64,000 nucleotides of DNA from Novosphingobium sp. 9U (GTDB taxonomy: Bacteria; Pseudomonadota; Alphaproteobacteria; Sphingomonadales; Sphingomonadaceae). The notes under the pieces are model-generated. The model was not told the DNA's origin and made no database searches. It was given only the letters and a program-made list of their open reading frames with translations. The stretch covers positions 124,001 to 188,000 of the forward strand of contig NZ_LR732469.1 in NCBI RefSeq assembly GCF_902506425.1. Direction: 5' to 3'. This document shows, piece by piece, positions 19,736-28,727 of this stretch (position 1 is the first letter of the stretch; every line of letters starts with the position of its first letter). Both the position numbers and the translations under genes were made by a program.

Positions 19736-19984
19736 TTACTTGTCTTCGGGTGGGGGGAGGTCGAACGGATCGTCCTCGCGTTTCTCCGAGCGGGTGCGCA
19801 GCTCCACGCTGCGCTCGGGGATCGCCAGCGGCGGCGTGTCGAGCAGTTCGCCCGGGACTGGCTTCACCGCACGGCCATAGGGCGCGGGAGGCAGCTGCTG
19901 CCCGGCCTCGACCGCCAGATCCTTGCGCGAGCCACAGGCGGCTAGGGCGGCGAGGAGCCCACAGGCGATCACGATACGGCGCAT
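19736..19984 (-). CDS. LptM/YifL-like small lipoprotein
   Basis: An 82-residue lipoprotein: MRRIVIACGLLAALAACGSRKD has a lipobox at LAAC, followed by a Pro-rich tail. Small lipoproteins between argH and lysA are a conserved feature of proteobacteria (LptM, which aids LptD oxidative maturation in enterics); that functional link is inference here. An alternative GTG start at 20002 overlaps the argH stop as GTGA and adds six residues. Confidence 0.8.
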   Translation of the reverse strand: MRRIVIACGLLAALAACGSRKDLAVEAGQQLPPAPYGRAVKPVPGELLDTPPLAIPERSVELRTRSEKREDDPFDLPPPEDK

Positions 19985-19998
19985 CGGTGCTCTCACTT

Positions 19999-21372
19999 TC
20001 ACTCGAGCCCCAGCGCAAGACGCGCCTCGGCCACCCGCTTCCTCACTTCGTCCGGAGCGGTGCCGCCATGCGACTTGCGCGCGGCGACCGAAGCCTCGAC
20101 CGACAGCGCGGAGAATACGCGTTCGTCGATGCGGCTGTCGATGGCTTTCAGGTCCTCCAGCGGCAACTGGTCGAGAGCGACGCCGCGCTGCTCGGCCAGC
20201 TTCACCGCCGCGCCGGTGATGTGGTGCGCCTCGCGGAACGGAATGTCTGCCTGACGCACCAGCCAGTCGGCCAGGTCAGTCGCAGTGGCAAAGCCAAGTT
20301 CGGCGGCGGCCCGCATGCGATCGGTGCGGAACCGCGTCTCGGCGACCATGCCGGTCATCGCCGCGATCGATAGCGCCAGCAGGCTTGCCGCTTCGAACAC
20401 CGGCGGCTTGTCGTCCTGCATGTCCTTGGAATAGGCGAGCGGCAGACCCTTCATGGTCATCATCAGCGAGACCAGGCAGCCGGTGATCCGGCCCGAGTGG
20501 CCGCGCACCAACTCGGCCGCGTCCGGGTTCTTCTTTTGCGGCATGATCGAGCTGCCGGTCGAAAGCGAATCGGGCAGCGCGACGAAGCCGAACGGCTGGC
20601 TCGCCCAGATGATGAACTCCTCGGCCAGGCGTGAGAGGTGCAGCGCGCACTGGCTCGCGGCCATCAGGTAATCGAGCGCAAAGTCGCGGTCGGATACCGA
20701 ATCGAGGCTGTTGGCCGTCGGCGCATCGAAGCCGAGCGCCTGCGCCGTCATCTCGCGATCGATCGGAAAGCCGGTACCGGCCAGCGCCGCGGCGCCGAGC
20801 GGGCTCTTGTTCAGCCGCAGCCTCGCATCGGCAAACCGCGAGCGGTCGCGGGCGATCATCTCGTAGTAGGCCATTAGATGGTGGCCCAGCGTCACCGGCT
20901 GCGCGGTCTGCAAGTGGGTGAACCCGGGCATGATGCTGTCCGCATGCTCGCCGGCCCGGGTGACCAGCGCGCGTTGCAGCGCTTCGAGCCCGGACTGCGC
21001 CTCGTCCATCGCATCGCGCACCCAGAGGCGGAAGTCAGTCGCGACCTGGTCGTTGCGCGAGCGGGCAGTGTGGAGGCGACCGGCCGCCGGACCGATCAGT
21101 TCGGCCAGGCGGCTCTCGGTGGTCATGTGGATGTCCTCGAGGCTCCAGTCCTCGGGCACGCCGTTGGCTTCGTACTCGGCTGCGACCTGATCCAGGCCGC
21201 GCTCGATGGTTACCGCGTCCTCGTCCGAGACGATGTGCATTACGCCCAGCATCGCGACGTGCGCCTTGCTGGCGCGGATGTCCTGGCGCCACAATGCCTT
21301 GTCGAAGGGGATCGAGGCATTTATCTCGCGCATGATCGCCGAGGGCCCTTCCGCGAAGCGCCCGCCCCACAT
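19999..21372 (-). CDS. argH: ArgH, argininosuccinate lyase
   Basis: Final step of arginine synthesis, splitting argininosuccinate into arginine and fumarate. The start is the ATG at 21372 ([14 protein letters not shown]), preceded by GGAGG at good spacing; this gives 457 residues. Superfamily signature [12 protein letters not shown] with the flexible catalytic Ser loop, [12 protein letters not shown] and [14 protein letters not shown] are all present. Divergent from the tlpA-like gene, 31 bp away. Confidence 0.96.
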   Translation of the reverse strand: MWGGRFAEGPSAIMREINASIPFDKALWRQDIRASKAHVAMLGVMHIVSDEDAVTIERGLDQVAAEYEANGVPEDWSLEDIHMTTESRLAELIGPAAGRLHTARSRNDQVATDFRLWVRDAMDEAQSGLEALQRALVTRAGEHADSIMPGFTHLQTAQPVTLGHHLMAYYEMIARDRSRFADARLRLNKSPLGAAALAGTGFPIDREMTAQALGFDAPTANSLDSVSDRDFALDYLMAASQCALHLSRLAEEFIIWASQPFGFVALPDSLSTGSSIMPQKKNPDAAELVRGHSGRITGCLVSLMMTMKGLPLAYSKDMQDDKPPVFEAASLLALSIAAMTGMVAETRFRTDRMRAAAELGFATATDLADWLVRQADIPFREAHHITGAAVKLAEQRGVALDQLPLEDLKAIDSRIDERVFSALSVEASVAARKSHGGTAPDEVRKRVAEARLALGLE

Positions 21373-21403
21373 CTGGTTTCCTCCAGAAGCTGTTTCGGAG
21401 CTT

Positions 21404-21985
21404 GTGCCCTTGCTGCTGTCCCGCTCGTTCAAGCTCGTCGCCTTAAGTTGTGCTCTGCTGGTCGCGGGGTGCGATAAGCAAAGCCCCGAGCCGGTGCAAC
21501 CGGACCAGAGCCCTTCCGAGCTGCCTAAGAGCGAAAAGCTGTCCGGCGTGCTCGACCGCTCGCACAAGGGAGAGGCGATGCCCGACCTGACGCTGAAGGA
21601 TGCGAGCGGCAAGACGCTCGCGCTCTCCTCGCTGCGGGGTCAACCGACGCTGGTGAACCTCTGGGCCACCTGGTGCGCGCCTTGCGTGGTCGAGCTGCCG
21701 ACGCTGGATCGCCTGGTCGACATCAAGGAAGGCAAGCTGCGCGTCGTCACCGTGTCGCAGGACATGAGCGGCACGGAGAAAGTCGCCGCCTTCGTCAAGG
21801 AGCGCGGCGGCGACAATCTCGAAGGCTGGATCGATCCCAAGGGAGACCTTGGTGCCAAGTACGGCGTGCAGACGCTGCCGACGACGATCCTCTACAACTC
21901 GCAAGGTTTGGAAGTCTGGCGCTTTTCGGGCGGCAAGATCTGGACCAACGCCGAGGCGCTGCAGCTGGTGAACGAGGCGAAGTAG
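21404..21985 (+). CDS. TlpA-like thiol:disulfide lipoprotein
   Basis: Membrane-anchored periplasmic thioredoxin-like protein. From a GTG at 21404 the 193-residue sequence has a lipoprotein signal ([15 protein letters not shown]) and a thioredoxin domain with active site WATWCAPC, followed by cis-Pro TLPTTILYN. AhpC/TSA-type TlpA proteins reduce apocytochrome c or other periplasmic disulfides. Back to back with argH, a frequent arrangement in sphingomonads. The start is uncertain because the frame stays open upstream into antisense argH. Confidence 0.85.
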   Translation: MPLLLSRSFKLVALSCALLVAGCDKQSPEPVQPDQSPSELPKSEKLSGVLDRSHKGEAMPDLTLKDASGKTLALSSLRGQPTLVNLWATWCAPCVVELPTLDRLVDIKEGKLRVVTVSQDMSGTEKVAAFVKERGGDNLEGWIDPKGDLGAKYGVQTLPTTILYNSQGLEVWRFSGGKIWTNAEALQLVNEAK

Positions 21986-21995
21986 GATCGAGGTT

Positions 21996-22018
21996 GTCCT
22001 CCCCGTGCCGGGGAGGAC
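21996..22018. repeat. GC-rich palindrome between convergent genes
   Basis: Perfect 10-bp arms (GTCCTCCCCG / CGGGGAGGAC) around a 3-bp loop, between the ends of the tlpA-like gene and the VOC gene. No T-run follows. Nearly the same sequence occurs at 27-50. Confidence 0.8.
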
Positions 22019-22021
22019 ACG

Positions 22022-22930
22022 TCACCCGGCGGGCGCGAACTCGTGCATGCGTGAACCCACGGGCGGGTACCATTCCGAAGTGACCTCGGTCAGCCAGATC
22101 AGCCGGCCATGCGCCTGCTCGGGCACGATGGCGAAGCGGCTCGCGACATCGCCGATCAGTTCCAGCCCGCTCGCCCGCAGCGCATCCGCCGCACAAGCCG
22201 CATCGCGCACCTTGAACACCAAGTGGTAGATGCCCTTGATATCACGCGCATGCGCGGCGACGGCCGAGCCCTCTGCCCCGACCAGCGCCTCGAGCACGGT
22301 GTCGCCCATGTCGAACGCCGCGCACTCGCCCTCTGCCAGCGTTCGGCTGCCGATCTCCGGCCAGCCCAGCCGCTCGCCGAAGAGCACCCTCGCCTCTTCC
22401 AGCGTCGGCACCGACACGCCGATCGCCTGCAGCCCTTCGATCCCCAGCGGATTGTCCGACGGATCAGCCCGCCACACCGGATCACGCCGCGGATCGTTGG
22501 GCAGCTCCTGCGCTAATACCTCGATCCGCATGCCGAGCGCTTGGTGGCGCGCGATCAGGCAGTAGTGGTTCTCCATGCCCGGATCGTAGTGCAAATCGAA
22601 CCCGGCGGCGCGCAGCCGCGCATCCGCTTCGGGCAAGCTCGCAACCTTCAGCGCCACGCCGATCCAGCGCATCGGATGCGCGGAGCGGCGTAGCATGTTG
22701 CCCAGCGGCGAGGACGGCTTCACGCCCTCACCCGCCGGCGCGATGGGGATGATCATGGTGTCGCCCACCATCATCAGGCTCTCCTCGCGGTCGAGCCCCA
22801 TGCCGGCCGTTTCGGCAGTCTCCAGCATTTCGTAGACCGCACGCGCGCCGAACACGTCCTGGAAGAACGCGTCGCATGCGGGCCGGTCCGCGTTGTCGGC
22901 GATCGCCCAGCTGATGTGGGCGACCGGCAT
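22022..22930 (-). CDS. Two-domain VOC (glyoxalase/extradiol dioxygenase-like) protein
   Basis: A 302-residue protein with two vicinal-oxygen-chelate domains, about residues 1-140 (HISWAIADNADRPACDAFF) and 160-300 (GVSVPTLEEARVLFGERLGW). VOC proteins include extradiol dioxygenases, glyoxalases and isomerases; the metal ligands cannot be assigned confidently by eye. It directly follows the Rieske oxygenase on the same strand, so action on the oxygenase product (ring cleavage or isomerisation) is a reasonable guess. The start is the ATG at 22930; a GTG three codons upstream is possible. Confidence 0.8.
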   Translation of the reverse strand: MPVAHISWAIADNADRPACDAFFQDVFGARAVYEMLETAETAGMGLDREESLMMVGDTMIIPIAPAGEGVKPSSPLGNMLRRSAHPMRWIGVALKVASLPEADARLRAAGFDLHYDPGMENHYCLIARHQALGMRIEVLAQELPNDPRRDPVWRADPSDNPLGIEGLQAIGVSVPTLEEARVLFGERLGWPEIGSRTLAEGECAAFDMGDTVLEALVGAEGSAVAAHARDIKGIYHLVFKVRDAACAADALRASGLELIGDVASRFAIVPEQAHGRLIWLTEVTSEWYPPVGSRMHEFAPAG

Positions 22931-22940
22931 CACTGCCACT

Positions 22941-24305
22941 TCACTGCCACTTGAGCGGCGTTCCCGTGCCCATGAACTTGGCCAGGTTCATGTGCAGGCT
23001 CGCCACCGAGCGCTCCATGTAGGGGTTGGGCTGCGCGCCGCGGAAGCCGACGTTCTTCATGCCCTGCTGGACCGCGGCCATATTGGTAAAGTCTTGCTGC
23101 AGCACGGGTGGCCAGTCCTGCGGCTCGGTATACTCCCACTCGGTCTGCGGCGCCTGTCCCTCCGGATAGAGCTCGTAGACTGCGGCCTCGAAGATGCACT
23201 TGTCCGGATCGGCCTTGTAGGGGCGCGCCATGTAGCACAGCATGTTGTTGACGGCGTGGCCGATCTGAAAGTTCGGGAAGATCTGCCAGGCCGTGCCCGC
23301 TTTCGCGGTGTGCGAAGGGTCGACGGTCGGCCAGACCACGCCGCGCGCAGCGTCTTCCTCCCGCGCGGTCCGGATCCAGTAAGCCGAGACCTCTGCCGCG
23401 GGCGTGCCCTCCGGCAGTTCGTCCTTGAGGCGGTTCGCCACACCGACCAGCGTCTCGGTGGTGTTAGTGTTGGCATTGGCCCAGGTGAAGTTCTGCATTT
23501 CCGCCGTCGTCAGGCGGGGATCCTCGCCGGCGCCGAGGCGCAGCTTGCCCGCGTCTTCTTCCTGGCCCTTGGGCGCTTCATAGCCGATGTGCGAGTGCAG
23601 GCCCTGGTTGCGCGCCCAGCCGCGGAACTGGCCGAACTCCATGAACTCGGGATGCGTGGTGTTGACGTGGTAGGTCTCGCAGAAGGCCTCCATCGCGACC
23701 TTCCAGTTGCAATCGAACACTACCCACTTCCGCCAGCGCGGGCGCATGTTCTGCAGCTGGTAGGGATCGAGCATGGTGTTCGCCGGCGCGAGATACTCCG
23801 CCAGCGGCCCGGCTTCGGGATCCAGGTTGATCCAAAGCCAGCCGCCCCAGGTGTCGACCTGCACCTGGCCGACATCGGCCAGCCCGTCGCACAGCTTGCC
23901 CTGCCAGTCGTCGATATGCTCGACGTAGGTGTTCTTGCCATCGAGGTCGAAGGTCCAACCATGGTAGGCGCAGATGAAGTTGGGGCGACGGCCGCGGGCG
24001 TTGCGCTGGCCGGGCGGCGTGTCGACCAGCTTGCGGCCGCGATGCGGGCAGACGTTGTGCAGCGCACGGATCGTATCCGGCCCGGTGCGTACGATGATCA
24101 CCGAGTCGTCGAGGATGTCGAACGTGATGTAGCTGCCGACCTCGTCGATATCGTCCACGCGCCCGGCCTGCAGCCAGACCTTGCGCCACAGACGATCGCG
24201 CTCCGCCCGGGCGTATTCCGGGGAGATATAAGCCTCGGCAGGGACGTTGACCGGCTCGGTGATGTCCGGCGACGACGCCTGCGCGATCTTGCTGAGTTCA
24301 CCCAT
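22941..24305 (-). CDS. Rieske non-heme iron oxygenase, alpha subunit
   Basis: Aromatic or terpenoid ring-hydroxylating oxygenase catalytic subunit. The 454-residue protein has the Rieske ligands C86-P-H88 (CPHRGRK) and C112-x2-H115 (CAYHGW). The mononuclear iron site is in the SRPBCC domain: E210, H213 and H218 in CETYHVNTTHPEF. No beta subunit, ferredoxin or reductase is adjacent; the [2Fe-2S] ferredoxin at 16612 is the nearest candidate partner. Divergent from the nitroreductase at 24471, with a 165-bp promoter region between. Confidence 0.93.
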   Translation of the reverse strand: MGELSKIAQASSPDITEPVNVPAEAYISPEYARAERDRLWRKVWLQAGRVDDIDEVGSYITFDILDDSVIIVRTGPDTIRALHNVCPHRGRKLVDTPPGQRNARGRRPNFICAYHGWTFDLDGKNTYVEHIDDWQGKLCDGLADVGQVQVDTWGGWLWINLDPEAGPLAEYLAPANTMLDPYQLQNMRPRWRKWVVFDCNWKVAMEAFCETYHVNTTHPEFMEFGQFRGWARNQGLHSHIGYEAPKGQEEDAGKLRLGAGEDPRLTTAEMQNFTWANANTNTTETLVGVANRLKDELPEGTPAAEVSAYWIRTAREEDAARGVVWPTVDPSHTAKAGTAWQIFPNFQIGHAVNNMLCYMARPYKADPDKCIFEAAVYELYPEGQAPQTEWEYTEPQDWPPVLQQDFTNMAAVQQGMKNVGFRGAQPNPYMERSVASLHMNLAKFMGTGTPLKWQ

Positions 24306-24470
24306 CTTCTATCCTCAATCGATGTGCGGCTTTGCGAGCTTTATCCCACTATTCGCATGGCAGCGCAAACCGGTGCGCCCACCGCCCGGGCGATTGTGTA
24401 CATCCGCCTTGGCCTCTGGCACGAGATGGGCAAGAACCTGCCAAACGCAACGGGACGAGAGAGACAAGCC

Positions 24471-24986
24471 ATGAGCGACGATACCTCAGCCGCCATCCGC
24501 GACACCCGCAAGGACTGGGTGGTCGAGCATCGCGAGATGTACCTGGAGTCGGGCGGCGCCAAGGGTCACATCATGGACATCACCCCAGTCGGCGGCCGCA
24601 ATTTCGCGACGCATTGCATGATCAAGTACACCGGCCGCAAGAGCGGCAAGGTGTTCATCACCCCGCTGTGCTACGCCGACATCGGCGGCGAAGTGGTGAT
24701 CGTCGCCTCGAAGGGCGGTGCCGACACCCACCCGGCCTGGTACCTCAACATCCGCGACATGGAGGAGGTCGAGTTCCAGGTCGCTACCCAGGCCTTCCGC
24801 GGCACCTGGCGCGAACCCGAGGGCGGCGAGCGCGAGAAGGTGTGGAACTTCGTGATCGACTGCCACCCGTTCTACGCCAACTACCAGGCCTCCACCGACC
24901 GGCAGATCCCGCTGGTGATGATGAAGGCGGTCGAGGAGATCCCGGTGTTCAAGGCCGAGGACGCGACCGGCACGCGGCAGTTCTGA
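24471..24986 (+). CDS. Deazaflavin-dependent nitroreductase family protein
   Basis: A 171-residue single-domain protein of the nitroreductase/deazaflavin-dependent family (PF04075 type). Seen motifs are CMIKYTGRKSGKVFITPLCY (the TxGRKSG strand), VIVASKGGADTHPAWYLNI and the C-terminal IPLVMM. In actinobacteria, relatives use F420H2 to reduce quinones or nitro groups. F420 is not usual in sphingomonads, so the cofactor is open. Divergent from the Rieske oxygenase, suggesting joint regulation. Confidence 0.85.
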   Translation: MSDDTSAAIRDTRKDWVVEHREMYLESGGAKGHIMDITPVGGRNFATHCMIKYTGRKSGKVFITPLCYADIGGEVVIVASKGGADTHPAWYLNIRDMEEVEFQVATQAFRGTWREPEGGEREKVWNFVIDCHPFYANYQASTDRQIPLVMMKAVEEIPVFKAEDATGTRQF

Positions 24987-24999
24987 AAGCGCCGCCCCC

Positions 25000-25022
25000 T
25001 CCTCTCCCCGTCGGGGAGAGGA
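25000..25022. repeat. GC-rich palindrome between convergent genes
   Basis: Arms TCCTCTCCCCG / CGGGGAGAGGA flank one base between the nitroreductase and MFS gene ends, followed by the frequent extension TACG. The same arms recur at 31581-31605. Confidence 0.8.
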
Positions 25023-25028
25023 TACGGG

Positions 25029-26342
25029 TCAAACGCGGGGTGCGCTCCACTCCCGCGCCTTCCACGGCAAGCTGGCGATCGCCACGCTGCTCGCGGCCAT
25101 GCACCCCAGCACGCCCCACAGAAACAGGGCATAGCTGCCGGTGTGGTCGAACACCGACGACGCGGCGAGCGGGCCGGCGGCGGTGCCGATCGACAGCGCC
25201 GCCAGCAGCCCGCCATAGAGCCCGCCGAAGTTCTTCAAGCCGAAGTGGCGGCTCAGGAGGTAGACGACCACGTCGATCTCGGCGCCCAGCGTCAGGCCGA
25301 CCAGCGTAGCGGCAAGACCAAGCGCAAAGTACGAACTCGCTGCCAGCAGCAGGATCAGGCACGAGCCGACCGGAAGCACGAAGACCACCGCTCCGACCAG
25401 CGAGGCTGGAAACCGGTCGAGCAGCGCGCCCGTCGTAAGCCGGCCGACCAGCGAGAACACGCCGATCAGCGAGGCCAGCCCTGCTGCCGCCACCGGATCG
25501 GCACCGCGATCGGTTAGGATCGGCACAAAATGCACCACCAGCGCCAGGATGGTAAAGGTGAACAGCAGGCAAGCCACGAACAGCCGCGCGTAGATCGTCG
25601 AGAACACGCCCTCGCGCAACGTGGCTCCCGGCAGGTCGCGCGGTTTCGGCTTCTCCCCGGCCACCTTGCGCGCGCCCTTCTCGCGGTCGAACGCACTGCG
25701 GAAGAACACGAAGATGATGGGAAACGCGAGCAGCAGCCACAGTCCGCCCTGCGCCGCCAGTGCCAGGCGCCAGCCGAGCCGCCCGATCAGATAGCTGCCC
25801 ATCAAGGGGAACACCGTCGCCGCGATCGAAGCGCCGCACAGCGTCACCGCAAAGGCCATGCCGCGCGACACAGTGAAGCGCGAGGCGACCGCGCTGGTCC
25901 AGATCGTCGCCTGCACCGGCAGCACGCAGAGCGACAGCAGGCCCCAAAGCAGATACCAGTTGAGATCGCTGCCTGTCGCCGTGCCGATCAACCCGAAGGT
26001 CGCCGGCACCAGGACGATGCCGAGCAATGCAAAGCCGCGCGGGCCGAACCGGTCGACCGCAAGACCGATCAGGATGCCGAAGAAGGCTTGGACGATCGTA
26101 GCCAGGCTGATCCCCGCCGTCGCCATCGCGCGCGACCAGCCAAACGCCTGTGAGACCGGCACCACATAGGGTCCGAAGCCGTAGATGTGGATGACGCTGG
26201 TGGCATAGCCGAACGCCGCCGCGATCGGCAGCATGGGGTAGGCGCGCCACTCGGCGCCACCTGTGATCGGCTCTGCCTGGACCAGCGCGTCGTTCGCAGG
26301 GACAGCTCCGACGCCGACGGCGTCGGCCGCCTCAACCCTCAT
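25029..26342 (-). CDS. MFS transporter
   Basis: About twelve membrane segments in 437 residues from the ATG at 26342, which overlaps the EthD gene by 11 bp. After a 30-residue cytoplasmic start, membrane segments begin at MLPIAAAFGYATSVIHIYGFG. The loop DRFGPRGFALLG matches the MFS A-motif region (G-x3-D-R-x-G-x-R type), repeated as GALLDRFPASLVG in the second half. Resembles oxalate/formate antiporter and catabolic MFS carriers. The same family recurs at 61920. Confidence 0.9.
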   Translation of the reverse strand: MRVEAADAVGVGAVPANDALVQAEPITGGAEWRAYPMLPIAAAFGYATSVIHIYGFGPYVVPVSQAFGWSRAMATAGISLATIVQAFFGILIGLAVDRFGPRGFALLGIVLVPATFGLIGTATGSDLNWYLLWGLLSLCVLPVQATIWTSAVASRFTVSRGMAFAVTLCGASIAATVFPLMGSYLIGRLGWRLALAAQGGLWLLLAFPIIFVFFRSAFDREKGARKVAGEKPKPRDLPGATLREGVFSTIYARLFVACLLFTFTILALVVHFVPILTDRGADPVAAAGLASLIGVFSLVGRLTTGALLDRFPASLVGAVVFVLPVGSCLILLLAASSYFALGLAATLVGLTLGAEIDVVVYLLSRHFGLKNFGGLYGGLLAALSIGTAAGPLAASSVFDHTGSYALFLWGVLGCMAASSVAIASLPWKAREWSAPRV

Positions 26343-26745
26343 AACGGACTTCGACCTGCGTCTGCTCGCCATTGGGTCCCATCGGCGAATCGTACTCGAT
26401 GCAGGTTGCGACTGGATTGGCGTGGCTGGCAAACAGCTTCGCCTCGTCGGCCTTGGTCATCGGCATGCGCTCGGGATCGCTGATGATCCGCTGCGAGTTC
26501 TCGAAGTCCTCGCGGCTGTTCCACCAAATTTCCATGATGCAGTCGTAACCCGAATCGTGGATCTCGCCGGTAATCGGATTGCGCTCGGGCTGCAGGTAGC
26601 GGCGCACGTAGCGCACCGCATTGGGGATCGCCGGCTTGGCTCCGGACTTCTTGGCCAGCTGCGAGTGCTGGTTCTCGTAGTAGTCCATGAACTCGTCCAT
26701 GGTCATGTTCGGGTTCTTGCGGAAAAAGCAGATCTGCTTGAGCAT
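26332..26745 (-). CDS. EthD domain protein
   Basis: A 137-residue dimeric alpha/beta-barrel type protein starting at the ATG at 26745, preceded by GGGGAGAGGA. The start MLKQICFFRKNPNMTMDEF and the EIWWNSREDFENSQ block match EthD / REDY-like proteins, which accompany ether, quinone or polyketide catabolic oxygenases. The precise role is unknown. It overlaps the MFS gene and follows the SMP-30-like gene by about 90 bp. Confidence 0.85.
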   Translation of the reverse strand: MLKQICFFRKNPNMTMDEFMDYYENQHSQLAKKSGAKPAIPNAVRYVRRYLQPERNPITGEIHDSGYDCIMEIWWNSREDFENSQRIISDPERMPMTKADEAKLFASHANPVATCIEYDSPMGPNGEQTQVEVRYEG

Positions 26746-26834
26746 GGGTGTCCTCTCCCCTTGAAGGCGGCGCACAATGGCGCGCTGCCTCGATCCCTCT
26801 TTCGCCATTCCGCCGACGCGGAAATGACGAGGTG

Positions 26835-28433
26835 TTATTCAGATCTGCGCAAGGCCAGTACGCTGCCTTCCGCGTCAGCCGAGACGTAGACGGTGCCGTC
26901 CGACGCCGCGGCGATGCCAACGAAGGTGTTCATCGGGCCGCACATGTCGCCCACACCGCCCAGCTGCACCGTCGGGGCGCCGCCCGGTCCGCCGATCGGC
27001 AAGTCGGAGGCAAGCGTCTCGCGCGCGCCGCCCGACAGGTCGCAAGCGACCACGGCATTGGCGCCCGGATCGGCGATGTAGAGCGTGCCCGCGCCGATCG
27101 AGAGACCTTCCGGCCGGCCGAGCCCGTCGATCACCGTCTCCTTGCGGCCGCCACTCAGCTTGACCACGCGCCCCGCGCCGCTCTCGGCCACGAACACGGT
27201 GCCGTCCTCAGCCACGGCCACGCCCATCGGGCGGTCCAGCCCGGAGGCGAGTTCTGTCACTTCGCTGCCCTGCACTTCCAGCACGCGCCCGGTCGGCAGC
27301 TCGGCGAAGACCACGCGCCCGCCCTTGCCGACATCGATGCCCATCAGGCGGTCGTACCCGCTGGCAAGCACTTGCGTCGCCTGACCCGCCGGATCCCACA
27401 GCGCGACCTCGCCGTTGGCCGTGGTGACCGCCCACTCGTCGATCCCGGCGGAGGCGACATCGCGGATCCAACCGGGATAACCGGGCGAGAACAGCATGCC
27501 GGCGAGCTGCAGATGGTCGCCGGGTGCCAGCAGGTAGGTGAAGCCGCCGTCCGCCACTAGCAGATGGCCGTTGTTGCCGAAGGCCAGGCCCAGCGGCCAT
27601 TCCAGCCCGCCTTCGACCAGCGGTTTGGTCTTGCCCGGCTCCAGCACTTCGGTGATCGAGCCGTTGATGTGGCTGACGAAGATGCGCTTGCCGATGAAGG
27701 CCACGTTGTCCAAGCCCGGGCCGATGTCGGCCAGCACCGACTTGTCGCCGGTGCGCGGATCGATCTTAAGCACCTGTCCCGAGTAGACCTGGGTCGAGAC
27801 GATGTAGCCGTCCGGATGGAACTTGACCGAGTCCGGCACGCCCAGGTCCTTGGTCACGACCTCTGGCTGGCCGCCGTCCAGGCCAATGCGCCAGATCTCG
27901 TTGGCGCCCTGCGCGGGGAAGTAGAGCTTGCCATCGGGGCCGACTTCGAAGGCGTTCACCAGCGGCACGCCTTCGTAGATCACGCGGTGGTCGCTGCCAT
28001 TGCGATCAAGCTCCATGATCCGCCCGCCGACGCGCAGTTCGCCCGCGATCAGGCGACCCTGGTGGTAGGTGATCGGGTTGGCCACCGGCATGTCACCGTG
28101 CACCACGCGGTACTCGCCAGACGGCGTCATCATCGAGACGCGCCCTTCGGTGATCTCCGTGCAGTAGAGGTTGCCGGCTTCATCGAACGCGAGATCGTCG
28201 GGGCCGATGATGCCGCCGCTCGACGGGCTGACCGTCTCGATCACGCCGGTATCGACGTCGATCGCGCTGACCCGGCTGCCCGCAACTTGGGCCACCCAGA
28301 TACGTCCGTCGGCATGGGTGCGGATGCCGTTGGCGCTCTGCAACCGGCTTGCAGGCGTCAGCCGATGGAGCATCCAGCCTTCCGCCGGGGTGGCCGCGAT
28401 GCCGGACTCGTTCCTGCCACTGGGTTGCAGCAT
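26835..28433 (-). CDS. SMP-30/gluconolactonase/NHL-repeat beta-propeller protein
   Basis: A 532-residue protein from the ATG at 28433, with GGAGAGG upstream. It is built of repeated NHL/LRE-type blades: GIRTHADGRIWVAQVAG, DDLAFDEAGNLYCTE, GVAVAEDGTVFVAES and GIAAASDGTVYVSAD. It probably contains two six-bladed propellers, since it is about twice the length of a gluconolactonase. No signal peptide is evident, so it is cytoplasmic. It may be a lactonase, acting for example on lactones made by the monooxygenase at 29741, but the catalytic residues are not assigned. Confidence 0.8.
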   Translation of the reverse strand: MLQPSGRNESGIAATPAEGWMLHRLTPASRLQSANGIRTHADGRIWVAQVAGSRVSAIDVDTGVIETVSPSSGGIIGPDDLAFDEAGNLYCTEITEGRVSMMTPSGEYRVVHGDMPVANPITYHQGRLIAGELRVGGRIMELDRNGSDHRVIYEGVPLVNAFEVGPDGKLYFPAQGANEIWRIGLDGGQPEVVTKDLGVPDSVKFHPDGYIVSTQVYSGQVLKIDPRTGDKSVLADIGPGLDNVAFIGKRIFVSHINGSITEVLEPGKTKPLVEGGLEWPLGLAFGNNGHLLVADGGFTYLLAPGDHLQLAGMLFSPGYPGWIRDVASAGIDEWAVTTANGEVALWDPAGQATQVLASGYDRLMGIDVGKGGRVVFAELPTGRVLEVQGSEVTELASGLDRPMGVAVAEDGTVFVAESGAGRVVKLSGGRKETVIDGLGRPEGLSIGAGTLYIADPGANAVVACDLSGGARETLASDLPIGGPGGAPTVQLGGVGDMCGPMNTFVGIAAASDGTVYVSADAEGSVLALRRSE

Positions 28434-28727
28434 GTATACACCTCTCCTGCGGCTCGATGCCGAATCTTTGGTCGTGGTGGTATCGTGCATACCGGGTGCG
28501 CGCAACGCGGGCGCGGTGGAGCCAGCGGGAAACCGCACGGGCGGACTCGTCGTGCCGGGCTCGACCCGGACCGCCGCTGAGCACCCTGCGGGGTTGGTGA
28601 GGTCGGCCAAGAAGGTATCGCTGCACCGTCGTCCTGCCGATTGCCATGGCAAGCTTGCGCGCATATCCGTTTGCCGTTCGGATAAATGAGCGCGGCATGT
28701 ATCCGCCGCGACATGTGGGGAAGAGCC
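28434..28727. promoter_or_regulatory. Divergent promoter region, SMP-30-like gene / SDR gene
   Basis: A 294-bp gap between divergent catabolic genes. Short dyads that could be operators: GGTATCGTGCATACC at 28479-28493, and TATCCG/CGGATA arms 9 bp apart near 28666. No convincing -35/-10 pair was found. Confidence 0.35.

Noticed and set aside
22893..24470. Long in-frame upstream extension of the nitroreductase gene
   Set aside because: The extension is antisense to the Rieske oxygenase and resembles no protein; the family start fits the ATG at 24471.
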